Positions 13,559-20,927 are shown, counted from the stretch's first letter. The stretch is 22,001 nt of DNA from WRIS01 sp031549175 (GCA_031549175.1 JAVBQH010000026.1:1-22001), one strand, 5' to 3'. Made by a program: numbers and translations. Notes: generated from the sequence alone by a model not told the origin.

Positions 13559-15976
13559 GCCTGCTTCCTTTCCCTTTGCTTCTAAGCCCGTCGATGCTTC
13601 TGTCTGAACCGCACTATTGGCGGCATCAGGCGCTGGGAGGCGTGGGTGGCCACCCCCGACATCCCCGTGTGCCTGCATGGCCTCGGAGGCTGTCGGCTGC
13701 GTGGTGAACCGCGGCCTCCAAGCACGCAGGCGAAGCGCGTTCGACACCACGAACAGCGAGCTCAGGCTCATGGCGGCGGCCGCAATCATCGGATTGAGCG
13801 CAAGCCCGATGCCGGCAAGCGCCCCTGCTGCTATGGGGATGCAGATCACGTTATAGATGAGGGCCCAAAAAAGGTTCTGCTTGATGTTCCTCATGGTGGC
13901 GCGGCTGAGCTGGATTGCACTCACGACATCGAGGGGGTCGCTTTTCACCAGCACCACATCCGCCGCTTCGATGGCGATGTCGGTCCCCGCGCCGATGGCG
14001 ATGCCCACATCCGCCCGCACGAGCGCCGGGGCATCGTTGATGCCGTCGCCCACCATGGCAACCGCCCCTGTTTTCTGCAAGGCCTGGATCTCGGCGTCCT
14101 TGTCTTGCGGGAAGACCTCGGCCACCACGCGGCTGATCCCGATCCTATGCTGGATGGCCTCGGCAGTGCGGCGGTTGTCGCCGGTAAGGAGCACGCCTTC
14201 GATCCCTATCGCGCGAAGCTCCTCGACGCTGCGCCGACTGTTCGGCTTGACGGTATCGGCGACGGCGATAATCCCCAGGGCTTCGCTTCCCCGTGCAAAG
14301 AAGAGCGGGGTCTCTCCGAGCTGGGACACGCGCTCTGCCGCCTGAAGGAGCCCCGCATGCTCGATGCCGTTTTGCTGCATCATGCGCTCGTTCCCCGCCC
14401 AGACGGCCTGCTTCCCGATCCTTCCGGCAAGCCCCTGGCCTGCAATCTGGGTGAAATCAGTAATCGGCTGCGGTTTTGTTCCGGTCGCCTTCGCGTATTC
14501 CGTGACCGCCTCTGCCAAAGGATGCTCGGAGCGGCCCTCGAGGGAGGCCGCCAAACGCAAAAGGTCTACCGGATCGATGTTGTCGGCGAGGATCACGTCA
14601 GTCACCTGGGGCTTCCCTTCGGTCAAAGTCCCGGTCTTGTCGAACATCACCGTTCGGACATCATGCGCCCGCTCGAGGGCTTCGGCGGATTTGATCAGTA
14701 TGCCGTGTGCCGCCCCCCTCCCGGTTCCCACCATGATGGCAGTGGGGGTGGCCAAGCCGAGGGCGCAGGGGCACGAGATGACCAACACCGAGATCCCGCA
14801 GCTCAATGCGAACTCGAGGCCTGCCCCTAGGATCATCCACACAGCAAACACCACGACGGCAATAACGATCACGACAGGCACGAATACGCCCGAGATCTTG
14901 TCGGCAAGCTTTTCGATGGGGGCTTTCGAGCTGGTGGCCTCGTCGACGAGCCGAATGATGTTGGCAAGCGTGGTCTCGCCGCCCACACGTGTGGCCTCCA
15001 TCACGAACCACCCTGCCTTGTTGATCGTGGCGCCTGTCACCTGGGCGCCCTGTACTTTGTCCACCGGGACGCTTTCGCCCGTAAGGGCGGACTCGTCCAC
15101 CGTGCCCGAGCCTTCGACCACCACCCCATCGACCGGCAGGGACGCCCCTGCCTTCACCACCAGGCGGTCGCCTACCCGCACCTCATCGATGGATATCTCT
15201 TCCTCTACGCCATCGGCCACACGGATGGCGGTCTTGGGGCTCAGGTCCATGAGCTTTTCGATGGCATCGGTTGTCCTGCCCTTTGCACGGGCTTCGAAAT
15301 ACGTCCCCAAGGTGATGAGCGTGAGAATCATGCCGGCGCTCTCGAAATATAGGTCCATCGTTGCCATGTGGGCTGCATCCGCGCTTCCCGACCCGAGCGC
15401 GATGCCGATCCGGTACAGGGCATAGACGCCGTAAACGATGGACGCCGTGGAGCCCAGCGCTATGAGCGAGTCCATGTTGGGGCTGCCGCGGAACAGGGCC
15501 TTGAAGCCGTTGCTGAAATACGTGAAGTTGGCGAACACCACCGGCAAAAGCAGGAGGAACTGCGTGAGTGCAAGGGTCATCACGTTTTGGCTGCCCAGGA
15601 ACGCTGCCGGCAAAGGCCAGCCGAACATGTGGCCCATCGCCAAGTAGAACAGAGGCACGGTGAAGGCGATGGATACGGCCAGCCGCCGTTGCACCTGCTT
15701 CTTTTCGGCGGACGCCTTGAAAGCGGGCGGCCTTGGGGAGGCTGTAGGCGCCGCCCCGTGCAAAGCCGCGCCATAACCTGCCTTCGCGATGTTCCTTCCG
15801 ACCGCGTCAAGGGTCTCTTTGGCCCCGTCGTATTGCAGCTCCATGCTGTTCTTCAGCAGGTTGACCGTCGCCTTTTCGACGCCCGGCGTCTCACGTGCGG
15901 CCTTTTCAACATGTGCGGCACAGGCCGAGCAGGTCATGCCCGATATGTCGAATTTCTGCCTCGCCAAATGAGCCAC
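13352..15976 (-). CDS. copA: Cu+-exporting P1B-type ATPase with N- and C-terminal metal-binding domains
   Basis: An 874-residue membrane pump that exports Cu+ from the cytoplasm. In order: an N-terminal HMA domain (GMTCSAC, C16/C19), membrane helices, actuator TGES (299-302), ion-binding CPC (402-404), phosphorylation site DKTGT with D446, SEHP (483-486), hinge GDGINDAP (643-650), and last helices with YN (708-709) and MSLSS (736-740). The CPC, YN and MSxSS set marks Cu+ specificity. A low-complexity linker (about 753-806) leads to a second HMA at the C-terminus (GMMCEKC, C818/C821). The GTG at 15976 directly follows the csoR stop; a TTG at 15967, five bases after AGGTGG, is an alternative. 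Regulation is presumably by CsoR. Confidence 0.95.
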   Translation of the reverse strand: MAHLARQKFDISGMTCSACAAHVEKAARETPGVEKATVNLLKNSMELQYDGAKETLDAVGRNIAKAGYGAALHGAAPTASPRPPAFKASAEKKQVQRRLAVSIAFTVPLFYLAMGHMFGWPLPAAFLGSQNVMTLALTQFLLLLPVVFANFTYFSNGFKALFRGSPNMDSLIALGSTASIVYGVYALYRIGIALGSGSADAAHMATMDLYFESAGMILTLITLGTYFEARAKGRTTDAIEKLMDLSPKTAIRVADGVEEEISIDEVRVGDRLVVKAGASLPVDGVVVEGSGTVDESALTGESVPVDKVQGAQVTGATINKAGWFVMEATRVGGETTLANIIRLVDEATSSKAPIEKLADKISGVFVPVVIVIAVVVFAVWMILGAGLEFALSCGISVLVISCPCALGLATPTAIMVGTGRGAAHGILIKSAEALERAHDVRTVMFDKTGTLTEGKPQVTDVILADNIDPVDLLRLAASLEGRSEHPLAEAVTEYAKATGTKPQPITDFTQIAGQGLAGRIGKQAVWAGNERMMQQNGIEHAGLLQAAERVSQLGETPLFFARGSEALGIIAVADTVKPNSRRSVEELRAIGIEGVLLTGDNRRTAEAIQHRIGISRVVAEVFPQDKDAEIQALQKTGAVAMVGDGINDAPALVRADVGIAIGAGTDIAIEAADVVLVKSDPLDVVSAIQLSRATMRNIKQNLFWALIYNVICIPIAAGALAGIGLALNPMIAAAAMSLSSLFVVSNALRLRAWRPRFTTQPTASEAMQAHGDVGGGHPRLPAPDAANSAVQTEASTGLEAKGKEAGMEKTFDVEGMMCEKCVAHVKKAVESVAGVDEAKVDLETNQATAVSGEDVSDQAIISAIEEAGYGAKRH

Positions 15977-16288
15977 CTACTTGAATTTCCTCATAAGTTG
16001 CATGACCTCGTCCATGATCGCCGTGTTGCCGTGCTCGATCTGCTCGACGACGCAGGTTTCAAGATGGTCTTGCAAGACCTTGCCCGAGATGCCTTTGATG
16101 GCGCTCTCGGCGGCGGCGAGCTGTGTCAGGACGTCACCGCAGTAACGGTTTTCTTCAAGCATGTTTTTCACGCCGTTCAGCTGGCCGATCACCCGGTTGA
16201 GCCGTTTTTGGAGGTCTTTCTGGAAGGCGTCGCCTCTCGGGGTCTCCTTTTCGTGGCAACCGCAGCTTTTTGTTTGTTGTACGCCCAT
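15977..16288 (-). CDS. csoR: CsoR-family copper-sensing transcriptional repressor
   Basis: A 103-residue all-helical repressor that leaves DNA on binding Cu+. The Cu+ ligands C50 (NRYCGD), H75 and C79 (DHLETC) are all present with CsoR spacing. The N-terminus carries an additional CGCH that could bind metal. The frame opens at a GTG at 16309, but AAGGTGG five bases before the ATG at 16288 supports the shorter start. Its stop codon abuts copA. The promoter upstream holds a palindrome of CsoR-operator type, so autoregulation with copA is expected. Confidence 0.93.
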   Translation of the reverse strand: MGVQQTKSCGCHEKETPRGDAFQKDLQKRLNRVIGQLNGVKNMLEENRYCGDVLTQLAAAESAIKGISGKVLQDHLETCVVEQIEHGNTAIMDEVMQLMRKFK

Positions 16289-16323
16289 ATATCCCACCTT
16301 CGGCCACACATGATATTGGTATC

Positions 16324-16352
16324 ATTATATACCCCCATAGGGTATATGTAAA
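16324..16352 (-). promoter_or_regulatory. csoR-copA promoter with CsoR operator
   Basis: On the minus strand TTTACA (16347-16352), a 17-nt spacer and TATAAT (16324-16329) form a strong promoter. The palindrome TATACCCCCATAGGGTATA (16328-16346, plus strand) fills the spacer and has the ATACCCC...GGGTAT layout of CsoR operators. A bound repressor would block RNA polymerase. A second dyad, TGATATTGGTATCA (16311-16324), lies at the start-site region. Confidence 0.85.
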
Positions 16353-16466
16353 TGAGGGAAGGGGCGGTCACCGTTTCTCCGTTTCCCCTATCTCAGCACA
16401 GGGCACGAATGCTGGGGCCCGGCGTTTCGAAAGGGAGGCACTTTCAGCCGCCGAGGGATATTGGGG

Positions 16467-16841
16467 CTAGCCGAGCTTTCGATAGAAGCAGCTGTGCTGC
16501 CCTGTGTGGCAGGCAGGGCCGGCAGGCTTGACGAGGGCGAGCAGGGTGTCCTCGTCGCAGTCGTAACGGAGTTCGACCACGTCCTGCACGTTGCCGCTCG
16601 TAGCGCCCTTATGCCAGAGCTCGCCGCGGCTCCGCGACCAGAACCACATCTGCCGGCTGGACAGGGTGCGTCCGACGGCCTCCTCATTCATCCAGGCCAT
16701 CATCAACACATCGAGCGTATCGACATCCTGGACGATGCAGGGGATGAGCCCGTCTGCGGAATAACTGAGGCTTGGCAAGGCTGCCAGGCCTTCGCTTTTT
16801 GATCCACTTGCTGTGCCGTTTACATCATTTTGTTCCGACAT
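16467..16841 (-). CDS. hisI: Phosphoribosyl-AMP cyclohydrolase
   Basis: A 124-residue cytoplasmic enzyme that opens the adenine ring of phosphoribosyl-AMP, the third step of histidine synthesis. WHKGATSGN (76-84), the metal-binding DCDED (94-98) and C111 and C118 in ACHTG and SCFYR are all present. There is no HisE pyrophosphohydrolase domain, so that step must be encoded elsewhere. AAGGAG touches an ATG at 16847 with no spacer but is six bases before the ATG at 16841, so the latter start is preferred. The gene is last in the his operon and separated from hisF by a 156-nt gap with two hairpins. Confidence 0.95.
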   Translation of the reverse strand: MSEQNDVNGTASGSKSEGLAALPSLSYSADGLIPCIVQDVDTLDVLMMAWMNEEAVGRTLSSRQMWFWSRSRGELWHKGATSGNVQDVVELRYDCDEDTLLALVKPAGPACHTGQHSCFYRKLG

Positions 16842-16892
16842 ATCCATCTCCTTGCAGCACTCGTATGCGGTCGCCTGGCCGGTTGAGGCAGC

Positions 16893-16933
16893 CCGATCCG
16901 TAGCGCCCTTGTGTGGGCCTATCCTCGGATCGG
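16893..16933. other. Composite hairpin between hisF and hisI
   Basis: A perfect 8-bp outer stem (CCGATCCG at 16893-16900, CGGATCGG at 16926-16933) encloses an inner stem (GCCC at 16905-16908, GGGC at 16915-16918). No T run follows on either strand. It could be an RNA element, a processing site or a decayed repeat. Confidence 0.45.
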
Positions 16934-16965
16934 CACGGCGAAGAACACCCTCGACTTCCCGAAAG

Positions 16966-16994
16966 CGAGAAAAGGGGACTGTCCCCTTTTCTCG
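16966..16994. repeat. REP-like palindrome, subfamily A (copy 2)
   Basis: A perfect 14-bp inverted repeat around one base (CGAGAAAAGGGGAC and its complement), immediately after the hisF stop codon. It is identical to the core of copy 1 (7615-7645) and of the copy inside hisH. Confidence 0.9.
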
Positions 16995-16997
16995 GCC

Positions 16998-17762
16998 TCA
17001 CAAACGCACGGGGATGCCTTGGGACTGCATGTATTCCTTGACCTCGCGCACCGTGAGCTCTCCGAAATGGAAGACGGACGCCGCAAGCACTGCGTCGGCC
17101 TCTCCCTCAAGGATCCCCTCGGCGAAATGCTCGATCGTGCCGACGCCCCCCGACGCAATGACCGGGATATCGACCGCGCGTGCCACGCTGCGGGTCAGCG
17201 CGCAGTCAAAGCCGTCCTTCGTGCCGTCGCGATCCATGCTCGTGAGGAGTATCTCCCCTGCCCCGCACCGTGCGGCGTGCGTCGCCCATTCAACGGCGTC
17301 GAGGCCGGTGGCCTTGGTGCCGCCCGCCACGTAGACCTCCCATTTGTTGGGGTTGCCGGCGACCCGCTTCGCATCGACGGCGCAGACGATTGCCTGTGTG
17401 CCGAAGGCCTGGGCTGCCGTCGTTATCAAGCCGGGGTCGGCGATGGCGGCCGAATTGATCGACACCTTGTCTGCCCCTGCCGCAATCATGGTGCGGATAT
17501 CGTCGATGCTGCGGAAGCCGCCGCCCACGCAATAGGGCAGGTGGAGCTCCTCGCTTGCCCGGCTGGCCATGTCTATGGTGGTCTTGCGGCCTTCGGTAGT
17601 GGCCGTGATGTCGAGGAATATGACCTCGTCAGCCTTTTGTTCGTCATAGCGCTCTGCAAGCTCGATCGGATCTCCCGCATCACGCAGGTTCACAAAGTTG
17701 ATGCCCTTCACCACACGGCCGTCTTTTACATCCATGCAAGGGATGACGCGTTTCGTTAACAT
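16998..17762 (-). CDS. hisF: Imidazole glycerol phosphate synthase, cyclase subunit
   Basis: A 254-residue (beta/alpha)8 enzyme that uses ammonia delivered by HisH to convert PRFAR to imidazole glycerol phosphate and AICAR. The catalytic aspartates D11 (PCMDVKDGRVVKG) and D130 (CAVDAKR) are at the canonical positions, and the phosphate-binding loops are intact. GGAGG six bases before the ATG at 17762 and the family N-terminus (MLTKR) fix the start. The frame is open further upstream. It overlaps the end of hisA by seven bases. HisF can work with free ammonium without HisH, which matters given the damaged hisH upstream. Confidence 0.97.
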   Translation of the reverse strand: MLTKRVIPCMDVKDGRVVKGINFVNLRDAGDPIELAERYDEQKADEVIFLDITATTEGRKTTIDMASRASEELHLPYCVGGGFRSIDDIRTMIAAGADKVSINSAAIADPGLITTAAQAFGTQAIVCAVDAKRVAGNPNKWEVYVAGGTKATGLDAVEWATHAARCGAGEILLTSMDRDGTKDGFDCALTRSVARAVDIPVIASGGVGTIEHFAEGILEGEADAVLAASVFHFGELTVREVKEYMQSQGIPVRL

Positions 17763-18538
17763 GAGCAACCTCCACAAGGGTCCTTCGCAACCAGTCCTGC
17801 CTCGGCTTTCCTGGTGGCATCTATACAGGCTTGCACGCCCTCAGCCACATCAAGCGTCTTCTCATACACCGCCCGTCCTGCAATGACCCCTTCGATCGCA
17901 AGGGCGAAGGCGCCGAGGTTATGGATGTCGCGCACGCTTGCGACCCCGCCCGATGCAGTGACCGGATTGCCGAACACGTCTGCCATATGCACATACGCCG
18001 AGGCGTCGATGCCGGTCTGCATGCCGTCGCGGGCGATGTCGGTGTAGACCAGGTGTTTGAATCCCTTGGCTGCCACCTGGGAGACAAGCTCTTCGGCGGG
18101 CATGCCCGCCCCCTCACGCCAGCCCGCAACCGCCACTTCCCCGCCCTTTGCATCGATGCCGGCAGCCAGCAGGTCGCCATATTTCGCGATAGCCGCTTCG
18201 GCGAAATCGGGGTCGGAGACCAGGCTGGTGCCGAGCACCACACGCGAGACCCCTGCATCGTAGAGCCGCGCGATGGTCTCCATGGTGCGGATGCCGCCGC
18301 CGACTTCGACCTTCAGCAAGGTGCCGGCCAGGATCCGCTCGATGATCCTGATATTTTCCGGTTCACCCGATTTGGCACCGTTGAGGTCGACGACATGGAG
18401 CCATTCCGCCCCGGCCTCCTCAAACATGCGCGCCTGGGCAATGGGGTCTTCATTGTAGACCGTGACCTTCGAGTAATCACCCTTGGCAAGGCGTACTGCC
18501 CGGCCGTCAAGGATGTCGATTGCGGGAAGCAGATACAT
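17756..18538 (-). CDS. hisA: ProFAR isomerase (HisA)
   Basis: A 260-residue (beta/alpha)8 enzyme that isomerises ProFAR to PRFAR. The catalytic aspartates are D8 (LPAIDI) and D129 (AGIDAKGG). DLNGAKSGEP and TDIARDGM are also family features. The C-terminus continues past the usual end with a cysteine-rich CGGCSC; the codons there contain the hisF ribosome binding site, so this tail may be a by-product of the overlap. The ATG at 18538 follows AAAGG at about ten bases. The original end of hisH lies three bases upstream. Whether it has TrpF activity, as actinobacterial PriA does, cannot be judged from sequence alone. Confidence 0.95.
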   Translation of the reverse strand: MYLLPAIDILDGRAVRLAKGDYSKVTVYNEDPIAQARMFEEAGAEWLHVVDLNGAKSGEPENIRIIERILAGTLLKVEVGGGIRTMETIARLYDAGVSRVVLGTSLVSDPDFAEAAIAKYGDLLAAGIDAKGGEVAVAGWREGAGMPAEELVSQVAAKGFKHLVYTDIARDGMQTGIDASAYVHMADVFGNPVTASGGVASVRDIHNLGAFALAIEGVIAGRAVYEKTLDVAEGVQACIDATRKAEAGLVAKDPCGGCSC

Positions 18539-18541
18539 ACG

Positions 18542-18586
18542 CTAAGAGCCTTTCACTATGTCGAGGAAGTTTTTAAGCAGCACGAG
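18542..18586 (-). pseudogene. Severed 3' end of hisH
   Basis: In frame after the TGA at 18587-18589, the next 14 codons read LVLLKNFLDIVKGS and then TAG (18542-18544). This matches the normal last helix of HisH and places the original stop three bases before hisA. The sequence is therefore the former C-terminus cut off by a nonsense codon. Confidence 0.75.
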
Positions 18587-19234
18587 TCATGCATCGGAAG
18601 TTTTCTCCGGATGGAACTGCACGCCGAAGGCCGTATCGCGAAAGCTGACGACGCTGGGGAAAGCCTCCGCGTGCGTGGTCGTCGCCACCGTGCAGGGCGT
18701 GTCGGGCGCGGCGTAGCTGTGGGTGAAGTAGAAGTACTCGCCCGGTCCGATGCCGGTGAGCAAAGGCGACGTGCAGGCTTCATCGAACTCGATGGAGTTC
18801 CACCCCACATGGGGGATCTTATAGGTTTTTCCGGAGGCATCGGTTTTCGGCAGCGGCATGACCACGCCGGGCAGCGCGGCCAGCCCCTGCGCGTTGTCCA
18901 CCTCACCCGAGAAAAGGGGACTGTCCCCTTTTCTCGGGTGGGTGCCCTCGACCCCTTCCTCGTACATCAGGTGGAGGCCGAGGCAGATACCGAGGAACGG
19001 CACACCCGCGGCTATACGCTTGCGGATGGCATCCATCTGGCCGGTACGCCGCATGGTTGCGGCGGCATCGGCGAATGCCCCCACGCCCGGGAGGACGACG
19101 GCGTCCGCCTTGGCGATCATGTCAGGGTCGTCGGTGATGAACGCCTCCCCGCCAATGGCGAGAAACCCACGCTCGACGCTTTTCAGGTTGCCTTTGCAGT
19201 AGTCGACGACGGCGATTCTGGGTTGTCCGGGCAT
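18587..19234 (-). CDS. hisH: Imidazole glycerol phosphate synthase glutaminase, truncated by TGA and carrying a palindrome insert
   Basis: A class I glutamine amidotransferase that feeds ammonia to HisF. The visible 215 residues contain nucleophile C84 (GICLG) and the H208/E210 pair (FHPE), so the catalytic triad is intact. Two abnormalities are seen. Residues 99-110 (HPRKGDSPLFSG) are encoded by a subfamily A palindrome, an in-frame addition in a variable loop. The frame then ends at TGA after EKTSDA, where family members have glycine and about 15 more residues. Those residues are still encoded downstream. The start is the ATG at 19234, two bases after the hisB stop, with AGGGAAG upstream. 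It may be partly functional, read through, or a sequencing error. Confidence 0.85.
   Translation of the reverse strand: MPGQPRIAVVDYCKGNLKSVERGFLAIGGEAFITDDPDMIAKADAVVLPGVGAFADAAATMRRTGQMDAIRKRIAAGVPFLGICLGLHLMYEEGVEGTHPRKGDSPLFSGEVDNAQGLAALPGVVMPLPKTDASGKTYKIPHVGWNSIEFDEACTSPLLTGIGPGEYFYFTHSYAAPDTPCTVATTTHAEAFPSVVSFRDTAFGVQFHPEKTSDA
18904..18940. repeat. REP-like palindrome, subfamily A (copy 3), inside hisH
   Basis: A perfect 18-bp inverted repeat (CACCCGAGAAAAGGGGAC and its complement) around one base. Its 36-nt unit encodes HisH residues 99-110 without shifting the frame. The core is identical to the intergenic copies, but the stem is longer. Confidence 0.92.
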
Positions 19235-19236
19235 CG

Positions 19237-19848
19237 TTAGAGACTTCCCTTCGTCGAAGGACGCCCCCCGGCGATGCGGGGATCGAGCGCGACCGCCTCG
19301 CACAGCGCCCGCGCTGCCGCCTTGAAGGCCGCCTCTATGATGTGATGCGCATTTTCACCTGCAAACGTCCTCACATGCAGGGTGCAGCCCGCATTGCTTG
19401 CAAAGGCGATGAAGAACTCCTTGGCAAGCGTGGTGTCGAAGGTGCCGATGATCTCGATGGGCAGGTCGACCGCATAATGAAGCTGGCCTCTGCCGGAGAT
19501 GTCGCATGCACCGAGCACCAGCGCCTCGTCCATAGGGACGAAGGCCGAGCCGAAGCGCGTTATCCCCCGCTTGTCGCCGAGCGCGGTCGCAAAGGCCTGC
19601 CCGAGCACGATGCCGACATCCTCGACCGTGTGATGGGCGTCGATCTCGACATCGCCCACGGCGTTGACCTTGAGGTCGAAAAGCCCGTGGCGGCCGAACG
19701 CGTCGAGCATGTGGTCGAAGAAGGGCACGCCGGTGTCCACCTCGGTCTTGCCCGTGCCATCCAGATCGAGCTCAAGCGTTATGTCGGTCTCTTTGGTCGT
19801 GCGGGTGATGGTGGCCGCACGGACGTGGGCGGTACCTGGTTCGGTCAT
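19237..19848 (-). CDS. hisB: Imidazoleglycerol-phosphate dehydratase
   Basis: A 203-residue monofunctional dehydratase that converts imidazole glycerol phosphate to imidazole acetol phosphate in the cytoplasm. Metal and substrate motifs are complete: FFDHML (43-48), DAHHTVED (70-77), a second NAHHIIEAAFKA near the C-terminus and the family ending PSTKG. There is no histidinol phosphatase domain, so that step is encoded elsewhere. The ATG at 19848 overlaps the hisC stop (ATGA) and has GAGGAG upstream, indicating coupled translation. Confidence 0.97.
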   Translation of the reverse strand: MTEPGTAHVRAATITRTTKETDITLELDLDGTGKTEVDTGVPFFDHMLDAFGRHGLFDLKVNAVGDVEIDAHHTVEDVGIVLGQAFATALGDKRGITRFGSAFVPMDEALVLGACDISGRGQLHYAVDLPIEIIGTFDTTLAKEFFIAFASNAGCTLHVRTFAGENAHHIIEAAFKAAARALCEAVALDPRIAGGRPSTKGSL

Positions 19849-20924
19849 CTTCTCCTCTTTTCCATTGCATGTTCAAGCGCGGTGATGAACGCCTTGTTTT
19901 CCTCAGGTGTCCCAATCGAGACGCGCAGGCAGTCCTCAAGCCCGGCAGACCGGGTGAGGTCACGGATCAGAATGCCCCCGTCGTAAAGCTCCTGCCAGAT
20001 AGCAGCGGCATCATCTGCCTTGAACAGGATGTAGTTCGCCTCGGACGGATAGGCCTCGACCCCCTCGATCCGTGCGAGGGCCGCCATGACGGCCGCACGC
20101 TCTTCGATGATGGCCTCGATCACGGGCACGAACAGCCCGCGCTGCTCCATAACGCATTCGCCGATCACCTGGCTGACCGCATCAACCGAATAGGGCTGCC
20201 GCACTTTGACAAGCTCGGTGATGACCTCCTCGTGGGCGACCATGTAACCGAGCCGCACCCCGGCCAGGCTGTATGCTTTGGAGAACGTGCGCAGCACCGC
20301 TAGGTTCCTGTGCTGTTCAACCAAGGAGACCGATGTGGCTTCGGAAAACTCGCAGTATGCCTCGTCGAGCACGACGAGGGCATCGGTCGCATAGAGGAGC
20401 GACAACACGAAATCCCTGTCCGCCACGTTGCCGGTCGGATTGTTTGGGCTGGTGACAATAATGAAATCGATATCATTACGCGCCACCCGCGCCAACACCG
20501 CGCCCTCGTCGATGCTGAAATCCGGCCGGCGCGGGATATGCTCGACGCGCGTCCCGGTCAAAAGCGCGTTGTTCTCGTACACCGAGAAGGTGGGAGGAAG
20601 GTCAAGATAGGTCCGCCCCGTGCCTCCCCAGGCGAGTGCGACGGAGAACAGCAGCTCGTCGCCTCCATTTCCGACCAATACCTGGTTGCGCGTAACGCCG
20701 TTCGCCTCAGCGATCAGGCTGCGCAGCCTGTTGGCCAAAGGGTCGGGGTAGCGGTTGAACCCCATGGCGGCGATACGCGCATTGACGGCCTCCCGGATCG
20801 GAGCCGGGACATCATGGGCATTCTCATTTGCCGAGATGTAGACGTCGGCAGGAAGGTACTTCGGGTCATAGGGCACCATATCTGCCAATTGGGGGGCGGG
20901 TCTTCTTACCGTCTGCATGGGCAC
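19845..20924 (-). CDS. hisC: Histidinol-phosphate aminotransferase
   Basis: A 359-residue PLP-dependent fold-type I aminotransferase that aminates imidazole acetol phosphate to histidinol phosphate. The PLP lysine is K216 in TFSKAYSLAGVRLGY; the SPNNPTG motif (159-165) and DEAY (187-190) are present. The substrate segment reads SANENAHDVP rather than the more common SNENP. A GTG at 20924 (AAGGGA seven bases upstream) or an ATG two codons later could be the start. The hisD stop lies three bases before the GTG, and the end overlaps hisB. Confidence 0.95.
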   Translation of the reverse strand: MPMQTVRRPAPQLADMVPYDPKYLPADVYISANENAHDVPAPIREAVNARIAAMGFNRYPDPLANRLRSLIAEANGVTRNQVLVGNGGDELLFSVALAWGGTGRTYLDLPPTFSVYENNALLTGTRVEHIPRRPDFSIDEGAVLARVARNDIDFIIVTSPNNPTGNVADRDFVLSLLYATDALVVLDEAYCEFSEATSVSLVEQHRNLAVLRTFSKAYSLAGVRLGYMVAHEEVITELVKVRQPYSVDAVSQVIGECVMEQRGLFVPVIEAIIEERAAVMAALARIEGVEAYPSEANYILFKADDAAAIWQELYDGGILIRDLTRSAGLEDCLRVSIGTPEENKAFITALEHAMEKRRR

Positions 20925-20927
20925 CCA

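Noticed and set aside
13646..14830. Long plus-strand open frame opposite copA
   Set aside because: It is an antisense shadow of copA with His/Arg/Asp-rich translation and no family match.
18587..18589. TGA in hisH as a selenocysteine codon or reassigned codon
   Set aside because: Glycine is expected at this site, no selenocysteine-type hairpin is evident after it, and TGA ends other genes here.
111..18940. The palindromes as a CRISPR array
   Set aside because: They are widely dispersed, self-complementary and not separated by regular spacers.
17831..19240. Long plus-strand open frame (about 469 codons) opposite hisH and hisA
   Set aside because: It is antisense to well-conserved his genes in a G+C-rich region where stop codons are rare; its translation shows no recognisable domain.
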